Below are positions 8,025 through 15,733 of a DNA stretch of 35,740 nt, piece by piece (the stretch's first letter is position 1; each line of letters starts with the position of its first letter). The stretch is from Lachnospiraceae bacterium (GTDB lineage Bacteria; Bacillota; Clostridia; Lachnospirales; Lachnospiraceae): positions 1 to 35,740 of the forward strand of contig JAILPE010000085.1 in NCBI GenBank assembly GCA_024699645.1, read 5' to 3'. A program made the translations under genes and the position numbers. A model generated the notes under the pieces. That model searched no databases. It saw only the letters and a program-made list of their open reading frames with translations, and was not told the origin of the DNA.

Positions 8025-8825
8025 ATGAAGCAGCTTAAGAACAACTTAATAAAAGTTCTTGGATTTATGCTTTTCTTCGGGTTGTGTATTTTCGTGGCCG
8101 GCGGAGTGAATGCTAAGGCAGCAGGAGCGGAACCCAAATTCGGTCTTGAATCGTGCAGCGTGGCTGTTGATTCTACATACAGATTGAAGGTTTATAACCT
8201 TGAGGGCCGTTCGGTTATCTTTCGTTCGAGCGATACTTCGATAGTTACCGTTACAAACAGTGGCAGGTTAAAGGGAAGAAACTGTGGCGACGCAGTTGTT
8301 ACCGCACTTGTCATTGAAGACGGTTCAGTCGTATCGACTCTGCAGTGCGATGTTCATATAGGACCCGCAGCAGTAAGCGTCAAGTTTACCGTAAAGAAAC
8401 TTGTGCTTAAAGAGGGAGCGGCAAGGAAGATTTATCCACTTGTTATTCCCAAGAACACGGTTGAGACACCCATCTATTGGACGGATGACTCCTCGATCGC
8501 AACAATCTCGTCTTCCGGAACTGTACGTGCACAGGGCGTTGGCTCTGTCGATATTCACGGGATGATTGAAAACGGTGATTCTGACGTATGTCAGGTCATA
8601 GTTCTCTCGAAGAGTGATTACGAAGACTACAGGAACGGTGAGAGAAGCCTGGAAGAGATCCTTTCGGGCGATAGTAATGAGGGCGTTCAGGACGAACAGC
8701 AGGAAGCAAAAGAGGAAACGGTTGATCCCAAGCAGAATGTAGCGGTTACAACCCCTACTCCTGCACCTACTGCAACTCCCGTGGCAAACAATACATCGGT
8801 AATTACTCCGATCATTGCCAAATGA
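8025..8825 (+). CDS. small secreted protein with two Big_2-like Ig domains and a Pro/Thr tail
   Basis: The 266-residue product begins at ATG 8025 behind GGAGG (8012-8016). Residues 1-33 are a signal peptide (KQLKNN, hydrophobic core, cleavage near NAKAAG). Two Ig-like repeats follow: about 40-113 (ending VVTALVIEDG..) and about 118-200. Each has the Big_2 landmarks S-S-D-T/S-S-I-V/A-T and a later 'G.. V.A' strand. The tail is acidic, then a TPTPAPTATP linker, then about 15 residues. Such linkers normally join domains, yet here almost nothing follows and no anchor is visible. A CATAAT at 7974-7979 may be a -10 box. The gene precedes a two-component pair; an envelope role is inference. Confidence 0.85.
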   Translation: MKQLKNNLIKVLGFMLFFGLCIFVAGGVNAKAAGAEPKFGLESCSVAVDSTYRLKVYNLEGRSVIFRSSDTSIVTVTNSGRLKGRNCGDAVVTALVIEDGSVVSTLQCDVHIGPAAVSVKFTVKKLVLKEGAARKIYPLVIPKNTVETPIYWTDDSSIATISSSGTVRAQGVGSVDIHGMIENGDSDVCQVIVLSKSDYEDYRNGERSLEEILSGDSNEGVQDEQQEAKEETVDPKQNVAVTTPTPAPTATPVANNTSVITPIIAK

Positions 8826-8851
8826 GCGTCTAATGACTGAGAAGATCATGG

Positions 8852-8890
8852 ATGGCCGTCCCGGAGCGTTTCGGGTCGGCCATTCTTCGT
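8852..8890 (+). terminator. probable intrinsic terminator
   Basis: ATGGCCGTCCCG (8852-8863) and CGGGTCGGCCAT (8872-8883) form a 12-bp stem with one T:T mismatch and a short loop. A T-rich but interrupted tail (TCTTCGTTTT) follows. It separates the Ig-like gene from the response regulator, whose ribosome binding site begins just after it, so some readthrough is plausible. Confidence 0.6.
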
Positions 8891-8909
8891 TTTGGAAGGA
8901 GGCTTTTCG

Positions 8910-9596
8910 ATGGAATACATACTGATAGCGGACGACAATCCCGACATTACGGGTGTACTCGCCAACTATGCACGTAAGGAAGGTTACGAGCCTGTCATTG
9001 CCGCTGACGGTGACGAGGCACTCATAAAGTTTAAAGAGTATAAACCTGCCTGCGTTCTTCTTGACGTCATGATGCCCAAGAAGGACGGATATGCCGTGTG
9101 CCGTGAGATCAGAGAAGTCTCTGACACACCCGTTATCCTTGTGACGGCGCGTGGCGAAGATTTTGAAAAGATAATGGGGCTTGATATAGGCGCTGACGAT
9201 TATATCTTAAAACCGTTCAGTCCCAATGAGGTTATGGCGCGTGTCCGTGCCGTTCTCAGACGTATGACAAAGACCGAAAAGAGTGACGGAGAGAACCTTA
9301 CGATCGGATCGATGAAGCTCTCTCTCTCGGAATACTCTCTTTTCATCGGAGATACAAAGGTTAATCTCACCAAAAAAGAGATCGAGACCATGTGGATCTT
9401 TGCAAAGAACCCCAACAAAGTGTTTACGAGGGATAACCTCCTTGACAGTCTTTGGGGATATGATTATTACGGCGATAACAGAACCGTTGATTCGCATATC
9501 AAGCGTCTTCGCGCAAAGATAGATGCGGTACCTCACCCGGAGTGGGATATCAGTACGGTATGGGGAGTGGGCTACAAATTCGAGATCCGCGAGTAA
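8910..9596 (+). CDS. OmpR/PhoB-family response regulator
   Basis: The 228-residue product has a receiver domain (1-115) with acidic pair D8/D9, phosphoacceptor D52 (LLDVMMPKKDG), switch Thr in VTARG, and Lys in ILKPFSP. A winged-helix DNA-binding domain (about 130-227) follows, with the usual LTKKEIETMWIFAKNP, DSLWGYDYYGDNRTVDSHIKRLR and a terminal VWGVGYKF. ATG 8910 is chosen because AAGGAGG precedes it; the in-frame TTG at 8892 is weaker. The partner kinase starts 67 bases downstream. The target genes are not evident; the neighbouring secreted Ig-like protein is a candidate only by position. Confidence 0.96.
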   Translation: MEYILIADDNPDITGVLANYARKEGYEPVIAADGDEALIKFKEYKPACVLLDVMMPKKDGYAVCREIREVSDTPVILVTARGEDFEKIMGLDIGADDYILKPFSPNEVMARVRAVLRRMTKTEKSDGENLTIGSMKLSLSEYSLFIGDTKVNLTKKEIETMWIFAKNPNKVFTRDNLLDSLWGYDYYGDNRTVDSHIKRLRAKIDAVPHPEWDISTVWGVGYKFEIRE

Positions 9597-9663
9597 AAGC
9601 GCCCCGGAGAGAAAGTAAACCGGAAATAAGAGGTATAGGAGAAGTGCTCTTTAAGAGGGGAAT

Positions 9664-11124
9664 ATGAGGAAGTTTTTGGGAAGACTCAACAACATATTCT
9701 TTAAAGTGTTCGGTGCCATTTCGGGACTGACGATTTTCTTTGCTCTTCTTTTGGGAATAGTTTTCATAAGGCTTTATACAAAATCGGCGCAGAGAACAAG
9801 ACAGGAGCAGCTCTGCCATGTTTCCGAACAGCTCGCAACGAGGCTCGGAGATACGATCGCATACGGCGATTACGAAGGGACGATGCAGTTCCTTGAAATA
9901 TACAATTCTTTTGAAACAGCGGAACTCTGGTTTGTAAGTGAGAACAGTGCGATTTCTGAGTTTGAGAACGACTTGCCCGGCCTCGATATGGCGATTGCGA
10001 CCACTCAGGAAGAATTTCTTGAAGTTATCGATAAAACATATGAGGGAACTCAGGTAGCGAACGTCTTTTACAGTGATATCCACATGGCGACCGCGATCGT
10101 TGTCGGAACTCCGGTGAGAGGGTCGAGCGGTACGATCATAGGTGTTCTTGTTTCGATAGAAACACTTGAAGACCTTGACGGAGCGATCGAAGGTATCGGC
10201 CGGATGATCTTTGTCAGTTCGGCACTTGCGCTTCTTGTAAGCGGTCTGATCGCGTTTATGTTTGCCCGCAGGATCACGGAGCCCGTCAGACAGATGAGAC
10301 TGATGACGAGGGACATGATCGAGGGAAATTATAAGCTCAAAACCGGGATCAACCGAAAAGATGAGATCGGAGAGATGGCCCGAAGCGTGGATATGCTTTC
10401 AGACAAGCTTTTGGAAAATGAAGAAGAACGCAAGAATATGGAGCAGATGAGGCTCGACTTCTTTGCAAATGTCTCACATGAGCTGAGAACCCCGATAACC
10501 GTTGTCCGTGCATATGCGGAAAGTCTTGTCGACGGAGTCGTGACAACGAAAGAAGAGCAGGAAGAATACTATTCAAGGATTCTCAGAGAGTGCTCAAATA
10601 TGGAAAGACTTGTCGGAGACCTGCTTACACTTTCGAAGATGCAGAACCCGAATTTCAAGATCGAAAAGGAACTTGTCAGCCTGACACAGATCCTTGAGGA
10701 TGCTGTCGGCGGAGTAAGTGCCATAGCGGCTGAAAAGGGAATATCGATAAGCCCGTCGGGACAGTTCGATGAACCTTGCATGGTCATGGGCGATTACGGA
10801 AGACTCAGACAGATGTTCATGGTCGTTTTCGACAATGCGCTTAAGTTTTCACACGAAGGCTCTACCGTTCATGTCGATGTCAAATGCAGCGGGAACGCTG
10901 TTGAGATCACCATCCGTGACGAGGGCGTCGGGATAGCGCCCGAAGAGCTTCCGAACATATTCGATAAGTTTTATAAATCAAGATTGCTTGATAACGAGAA
11001 GGGATCGGGCCTTGGGCTTGCGATCGCGAAATATATCTGCGAAAAGCATAACGGAACGGTCAGGGTAGAGAGCGAACTTGGCAAAGGAACGGCATTTACT
11101 TTCGTGTTTGGAAAAACATCGTAA
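9664..11124 (+). CDS. membrane sensor histidine kinase with HAMP domain
   Basis: The 486-residue product has two membrane segments (about 16-36 and 181-200) around an extracytoplasmic sensor domain of roughly 140 residues. A HAMP linker (201-255), a HisKA domain with phosphoacceptor H272 in SHELRTP, and a HATPase domain follow. The ATPase has an N box (FDNALKFS), DEGVGI, and GSGLGLAI near 447-454, all intact. ATG 9664 has AGAGGGGA just upstream. It is the evident partner of the regulator at 8910. The sensed signal cannot be read from sequence. The last codons lie in a three-copy 31-bp repeat that runs on past the stop. Confidence 0.96.
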   Translation: MRKFLGRLNNIFFKVFGAISGLTIFFALLLGIVFIRLYTKSAQRTRQEQLCHVSEQLATRLGDTIAYGDYEGTMQFLEIYNSFETAELWFVSENSAISEFENDLPGLDMAIATTQEEFLEVIDKTYEGTQVANVFYSDIHMATAIVVGTPVRGSSGTIIGVLVSIETLEDLDGAIEGIGRMIFVSSALALLVSGLIAFMFARRITEPVRQMRLMTRDMIEGNYKLKTGINRKDEIGEMARSVDMLSDKLLENEEERKNMEQMRLDFFANVSHELRTPITVVRAYAESLVDGVVTTKEEQEEYYSRILRECSNMERLVGDLLTLSKMQNPNFKIEKELVSLTQILEDAVGGVSAIAAEKGISISPSGQFDEPCMVMGDYGRLRQMFMVVFDNALKFSHEGSTVHVDVKCSGNAVEITIRDEGVGIAPEELPNIFDKFYKSRLLDNEKGSGLGLAIAKYICEKHNGTVRVESELGKGTAFTFVFGKTS

Positions 11125-11199
11125 TTTCGCATACACATATGAAAAAGCGTCATAGTTTAGTATGCTCGTATGAAAAAGCGTCACAGTTTAGCGTACACA
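11107..11199. repeat. 31 bp repeat x3 spanning the kinase stop codon
   Basis: Three abutting 31-base copies occupy 11107-11137, 11138-11168 and 11169-11199. Copy 1 encodes the final residues FGKTS and the TAA; copies 2 and 3 are downstream. Copies 2 and 3 share TATGAAAAAGCGTCA and GTTTAG, and copy 1 differs from copy 3 mainly by transitions. No gene is visible between here and the 6S promoter. Confidence 0.85.
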
Positions 11200-11274
11200 A
11201 TTAGTGAACAGGATAGCAAATTGTTGGAAAACGTGTGAACAATTAAAATAATTTCTGTATTTTATAAAAAATAC

Positions 11275-11303
11275 TTGCAATTTGTTAGATAATATGGTAG
11301 GAT
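11275..11303 (+). promoter_or_regulatory. promoter of 6S RNA
   Basis: TTGCAA (11275-11280), a 17-base spacer and TAGGAT (11298-11303). Transcription would start near 11310, at the beginning of the structured RNA. Confidence 0.7.
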
Positions 11304-11310
11304 AGAAACA

Positions 11311-11548
11311 TCAAAAAACACTTGAGTTTACTTGATAAACAGTATCCTGGGGTGTGCGAGATTCCTGAATTTTTGAACCTACATTACTTTAAAAGGGATT
11401 CCGAGATTTTTAAGTGGATGTCAGGCCGCCATGCAGCGGAAGGCAGAAGTTTAAGTGAGGTTACCCACCTAGCTTGGGCTAGGAGTCAAAGATCAGGAGA
11501 CGGCACTTTGGGTAACGATTTACGGGACATGAAGTCCCGTATTTTTTT
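11311..11548 (+). ncRNA. ssrS: 6S RNA
   Basis: The segment has a promoter at 11275-11303 and a terminator at 11522-11548, and no ribosome binding site or sensible protein. It matches my recollection of Clostridia-type 6S RNA: CCTGGGGTGTGCGAGATTCC near the 5' side, TTTTTGAACCTACATTA, AAAGGGATTCCGA, then GTCAGGCCGCCATGCAGC and a 3' side with GGAGACGGCACTTTGGGTAA. 6S RNA mimics an open promoter and binds the housekeeping RNA polymerase holoenzyme, mostly in slow growth. The length of about 238 bases suits the family. I could not fold it or run a covariance search, so the family is recognised from memory of conserved blocks. Confidence 0.78.
11522..11548 (+). terminator. terminator of 6S RNA
   Basis: ACGGGAC (11522-11528) and GTCCCGT (11534-11540) form a perfect stem with a five-base loop, followed by A and seven Ts. 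Confidence 0.92.
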
Positions 11549-11595
11549 ATATAAAAATCATCTCGGATTCATGTTTAATTCATCATTTCTTCACG

Positions 11596-11675
11596 GTTCG
11601 TTCTATTTTATTTTACTATATAATGTGATATAATACCGTTCAGTTTTAAGATAGTCGATCAGAGATTAACGGTAT
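11596..11675 (+). promoter_or_regulatory. possible ftsH promoter region and leader inverted repeat
   Basis: Two TATAAT hexamers lie ten bases apart (11619-11624 and 11629-11634), each without a convincing -35 box. Just after them ATACCGTT (11633-11640) and AACGGTAT (11668-11675) form an eight-base perfect inverted repeat with 27 bases between. It could be a hairpin at the start of the ftsH leader or a protein site. Confidence 0.4.
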
Positions 11676-11715
11676 GTTGATTGCCGTAGCATATATATAC
11701 AGGATGGTATTATAG

Positions 11716-13632
11716 ATGAATGATTTTCGCGGAGACAATAATAACAAGAATGACGGAAAGCCAAACAGCCGTCTTATATTTATGTGCATCGGGATAACCG
11801 TTGTACTTATACTTTTTTTCAGCTATGTGAGCAAGAGCCTTCAAGCGGGGCTTCAGCAGGAGATATCATACGATCAGTTCCTCAGGATGGTGGAAGAGGA
11901 CCGGATAGGTACGGTATACATCAAACCTGAAAAGATCGAGATAGTTCCGAAAACGACCTCAACCAACCCTTACGAGACCGTTACATATTATACGGGTACT
12001 CTTAACGATTTTGATCTTATCACCAGACTTTATGAATCGGGAGTTACATTCTCGGGTGAGATCGTTGATACCGGAACCACGATATTTGATATAATCCTTG
12101 CGTACGGACTTCCTTTCATAATCATTTACCTCATCATGTATTTCTTTATGAGGACATTGACGAAAGGCGGCGGCGGAGGGATCATGGGCGTTGGCAAGAG
12201 CAATGCCAAGCTTTATGATGTCGAGAAGGAAACAGGCGTTACGTTTAAGGACGTTGCCGGACAGGATGAGGCGAAGGAATCGATCTACGAGCTTGTTGAT
12301 TTCCTTCATAACCCGGGTAAATACCAGCAGATCGGCGCGAGACTTCCCAAGGGTGCGCTTCTCGTGGGACCTCCCGGAACAGGTAAGACACTTCTTGCCA
12401 AGGCTGTTGCCGGTGAGGCACATGTGCCGTTCTTTTCACTTGCCGGATCGGCATTTGTCGAGATGTTTGTAGGTGTCGGTGCGTCACGTGTCAGAGACCT
12501 GTTTAAACAGGCACAGTCACAGGCGCCCTGTATAGTGTTCATCGACGAGATCGATGCCATAGGAAAGAGCAGAGATACGCAGTACGGCGGCGGTAACGAT
12601 GAGCGTGAGCAGACGCTCAATCAGCTCCTTGCGGAGATGGACGGATTTGATACTTCCAAAGGTATCGTGATCCTTGCGGCTACCAACCGTCCCGAGGTTC
12701 TTGATAAGGCACTCCTCAGACCGGGTCGTTTTGACAGACGTATAATCGTTGAAAAGCCCGACCTTAAAGGCCGTATAGAAGTACTTAAGGTTCATGCGGC
12801 GCATGTTAATCTTGACGAGTCGGTCAATCTTGAAGAGATCGGACTTGCTACATCGGGTGCGGTCGGATCGGATCTTGCAAATATAATAAACGAAGCAGCG
12901 ATACTTGCCGTTAAGAGCGGACGTAATGCCGTTTGTCAGGCGGATCTTATGGAATCTGTCGAGGTCGTCATCGCAGGTAAGGAAAAGAAGGACAGAGTTT
13001 TAAGTCCCGAGGAAAAGAAGATCGTTGCATATCACGAGACAGGTCATGCGCTGATCACAGCTCTCGAAAAGAAGGCAGAGCCTGTTCAGAAGATAACGAT
13101 AGTTCCCAGAACGATGGGATCTCTCGGATATGTTATGCAGGTTCCCGAAGAGGAGAAATATCTTCAGAGTGCGGATGAACTTAAGGCTCGTCTTGTCACG
13201 CTTTACGGTGGACGTGCAGCCGAGGAGGTTGTGTTCGGATCGATCACGACGGGTGCGGCCAGTGATATCGAGAAAGCCACACATATCGCCCGTGCCATGG
13301 TCACCCAGTACGGTATGTCAAAGAAGTTCGGGCTTATAGCACTTGAATCGATAGAAAACAGATACCTTGACGGCCGCCCTGTTATGAACTGCGGACAGGA
13401 AACGATCAGCGAAGTGGATCACGAGGTTATGGAACTCCTTAAAGAGTGCCATGAAAAAGCGATCAGGCTCCTTGAAGAGAACAGGGACGTACTTGACGTC
13501 ATCGCCGCTTATCTGACCGAAAAAGAAACGATCACCGGAAAGCAGTTTATGGAGCTCTACAAAAAGACCGTAGCGGAAAGAGATGCCGCTAATGGTGAGA
13601 GTGTGAGAGAGGGTGAGTCTTCTGAGACTTGA
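11716..13632 (+). CDS. ftsH: membrane-bound ATP-dependent zinc metalloprotease FtsH
   Basis: The 638-residue product degrades misfolded membrane proteins and short-lived regulators as a hexamer facing the cytoplasm. It has two membrane segments (about 19-40 and 122-146) flanking a small external domain, and a glycine-rich linker (151-156). The AAA module has Walker A GPPGTGKT (218-225), Walker [12 protein letters not shown] and the arginine-finger region [19 protein letters not shown]. The protease zinc site is HETGH (440-444). Length and order match the family. Its leader is about 75-85 bases and the ribosome binding site (AGGATGG) is weak. The next reading frame follows after ten bases. Confidence 0.97.
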   Translation: MNDFRGDNNNKNDGKPNSRLIFMCIGITVVLILFFSYVSKSLQAGLQQEISYDQFLRMVEEDRIGTVYIKPEKIEIVPKTTSTNPYETVTYYTGTLNDFDLITRLYESGVTFSGEIVDTGTTIFDIILAYGLPFIIIYLIMYFFMRTLTKGGGGGIMGVGKSNAKLYDVEKETGVTFKDVAGQDEAKESIYELVDFLHNPGKYQQIGARLPKGALLVGPPGTGKTLLAKAVAGEAHVPFFSLAGSAFVEMFVGVGASRVRDLFKQAQSQAPCIVFIDEIDAIGKSRDTQYGGGNDEREQTLNQLLAEMDGFDTSKGIVILAATNRPEVLDKALLRPGRFDRRIIVEKPDLKGRIEVLKVHAAHVNLDESVNLEEIGLATSGAVGSDLANIINEAAILAVKSGRNAVCQADLMESVEVVIAGKEKKDRVLSPEEKKIVAYHETGHALITALEKKAEPVQKITIVPRTMGSLGYVMQVPEEEKYLQSADELKARLVTLYGGRAAEEVVFGSITTGAASDIEKATHIARAMVTQYGMSKKFGLIALESIENRYLDGRPVMNCGQETISEVDHEVMELLKECHEKAIRLLEENRDVLDVIAAYLTEKETITGKQFMELYKKTVAERDAANGESVREGESSET

Positions 13633-13642
13633 AGAGTTTAAG

Positions 13643-13852
13643 ATGGAAAGGCCCGGCCTTGTGGAGGTTGGGCAGGAAGTCGATATAATCGAGCATAATA
13701 CTGTAGCCTTTTATTACTATATCATTGTCCCGGCTGTGGCAATGTCCGGAAACTATAAGTATTCTGAGCGGATCAAGTCGAGAAAAGGTATTGTAAGGGA
13801 TATAAAGCGGGACGAAAGAGGATATTTCGTCTCGGTAGAGTTTGAGGAATGA
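13643..13852 (+). CDS. small uncharacterised protein between ftsH and uvrC
   Basis: The 69-residue product (ATG 13643, GAAGAG six bases upstream) has no membrane segment or signal. It is strand-rich: GQEVDIIEHNTVAFYYYIIV, then SERIKSRKGIVRDIKRDERG, then YFVSVEFEE. Its ending resembles SH3-like beta-barrel proteins in which 'G.V..I....RG..V.VEF' strands close the barrel. An alternative GTG start at 13613 would overlap ftsH by 20 bases. Tight packing between ftsH and uvrC (10- and 22-base gaps) supports real translation. I recall similar small proteins beside uvrC in related genomes, but I can assign no function. Confidence 0.72.
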   Translation: MERPGLVEVGQEVDIIEHNTVAFYYYIIVPAVAMSGNYKYSERIKSRKGIVRDIKRDERGYFVSVEFEE

Positions 13853-13874
13853 TTTTAGTTTACCGGGAGAGACC

Positions 13875-15713
13875 ATGTTTGATATCAATGAGGAATTAAA
13901 GAAGCTTCCGGATAAGCCCGGGGTTTATATCATGCATGATGCCCCCGGTAATATTATTTATGTCGGAAAAGCTGTCAGTCTGAAAAATCGTGTCCGGCAA
14001 TATTTTCAAAAAAGAGTGCGCTCGCCAAAGATAGAACGCATGATATCACTCATCGATCATTTTGAGTATATCGTCGTGGACAGCGAGGTTGAAGCGCTTG
14101 TTCTCGAATGCAATCTTATAAAAGAAAACAGACCCAAATACAACACAATGCTTATGGATGACAAGTCCTACCCCTTCATAAAAGTGACGGTGGGGGAAGA
14201 CTATCCGAGAGCATATCTCACTCATAACGTAAAAAAGGACGGATCGCGCTATTTCGGCCCGTATACCGATGTCGGCGCGGCGAAAAACGCACTTGCGCTC
14301 CTTGACAGTCTTTACGGACTTAGGCCGTGCAGAAAGACGATAGTAAAGGGAAAGCTCATAAAGCCCTGCCTTTACTACGATGTGCACAGGTGTAAGGCTC
14401 CGTGCGCAGGCTATATAAGCGGTGAGGAATATGCCGAGCTCGTTAAAAATGTGGTTGATTTCCTTTCGGGAAACATCGCGCCGGTGAAGCGTAAACTCAA
14501 AGAACAGATGAAGGAAGCCTCCGATAATCTTGAGTTTGAGTGTGCCGCAAAGCTACGCGACCTTATCGCCGATATAGAAAGAGTCACGGGATCGCAGAAG
14601 ATCACAGCCTCGGACGAAGGTGACCGCGATGTTATCGGTATCGCCGCTCGTGACGACAGAGCCGTTGCACAGGTCTTCTTTATCAGAAAAGGAAAGATGA
14701 CGGGCAGAGAGCATTTTTATCTCACCGAAGCGGCCGACGAGACTCCGAAAGCCCTGCTCGCAGCTTTTATAAAACAGTTCTATACCGGCAACCCGAATAT
14801 CCCCGGAGTGATACTGCTGCCCGGAGAACCCGAAGAAAAGGAAGCACTCGAAGAATTTCTATGCTCACTGGCGGGGTACAAGGTAACCCTGAAGATACCC
14901 GCGAGGGGAGATAAGGAAGGACTTGTAAGACTTGCCGGTGACAATGCAAAGATGGTTCTTGAGAAAGACAGGGAGAGGCTTGAAAGCGAGTACGAAGGCG
15001 CGATGGATGCGCTGAGGGAGCTCGCAGGGTTGCTTGACATAGAGCCGCCCCGTAGGATCGAATCTTATGATATATCAAACACGAGCGGCGTAGAGTCGGT
15101 CGGTTCGATGGTCGTACACGAAGACGGGAAACCCAAGAAAAGCGATTACAGAAAATTTAAGATAAAAACAGTCAAGGGGCCCGATGATTATGCTTCTCTC
15201 GCCGAGGTGCTCCGCAGGCGCCTGACCCACAGGGAAAGGATATGCGACGGCGACGAGTCCTTCAGGGATTTCCCCGACCTTATCCTTATGGATGGCGGAA
15301 GAGGCCAGGTAAATGTAGCACTTGAGGTTATGGAGGAGCTCGGCATTGACATAAGGGTCTGCGGACTCGTTAAAGACGATCACCACAGAACGCGCGGGTT
15401 GTATTGTGACGGGATCGAGGTCCCCATAAACACAAGAAGCGCAGCGTTTATGCTGATAACAAGGATACAGGACGAAACGCACAGATTTGCGATAGAGTAT
15501 CACCGGGAGCTCAGATCGAGAGGGCAGGTCCGGTCGATACTTGACGATATACCGCTTATAGGACCTAAGCGCAGGAGAGCGCTTATGAAGGCGTTCGGGT
15601 CGATCGAATCGCTAAGGGATGCCGATGTGGAGACGATCGCGAAAGTTGCGGACATGAACGAAGCGGCGGCTCAGTCGGTATATGAGTTTTTCCATGCAAC
15701 GCCGGATCCGTAA
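13875..15713 (+). CDS. uvrC: excinuclease ABC subunit C
   Basis: The 612-residue product makes the two incisions in nucleotide excision repair. Residues about 10-90 are the GIY-YIG nuclease (PGVYIMHDAPGNIIYVGKA, then LKNRVRQYF). Cys-containing KPCLYYDVHRCKAPCAGY follows near 165-185. A UVR motif that contacts UvrB is at about 200-235. The RNase H-like 3'-side nuclease starts near IESYDISNTSG with later DGGRGQV, and a helix-hairpin-helix DNA-binding end contains IPLIGPKRRRALMKAFGS. ATG 13875 is used because GGGAGAG precedes it and the protein then starts like family members. addB begins 20 bases after the stop. Confidence 0.97.
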   Translation: MFDINEELKKLPDKPGVYIMHDAPGNIIYVGKAVSLKNRVRQYFQKRVRSPKIERMISLIDHFEYIVVDSEVEALVLECNLIKENRPKYNTMLMDDKSYPFIKVTVGEDYPRAYLTHNVKKDGSRYFGPYTDVGAAKNALALLDSLYGLRPCRKTIVKGKLIKPCLYYDVHRCKAPCAGYISGEEYAELVKNVVDFLSGNIAPVKRKLKEQMKEASDNLEFECAAKLRDLIADIERVTGSQKITASDEGDRDVIGIAARDDRAVAQVFFIRKGKMTGREHFYLTEAADETPKALLAAFIKQFYTGNPNIPGVILLPGEPEEKEALEEFLCSLAGYKVTLKIPARGDKEGLVRLAGDNAKMVLEKDRERLESEYEGAMDALRELAGLLDIEPPRRIESYDISNTSGVESVGSMVVHEDGKPKKSDYRKFKIKTVKGPDDYASLAEVLRRRLTHRERICDGDESFRDFPDLILMDGGRGQVNVALEVMEELGIDIRVCGLVKDDHHRTRGLYCDGIEVPINTRSAAFMLITRIQDETHRFAIEYHRELRSRGQVRSILDDIPLIGPKRRRALMKAFGSIESLRDADVETIAKVADMNEAAAQSVYEFFHATPDP

Positions 15714-15733
15714 AACAATTGGGGGGGGTAGAG

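Noticed and set aside
11322-11633. 103-residue open frame on the + strand
   Set aside because: It lies in the 6S RNA and crosses its terminator, with no ribosome binding site and no protein-like composition.
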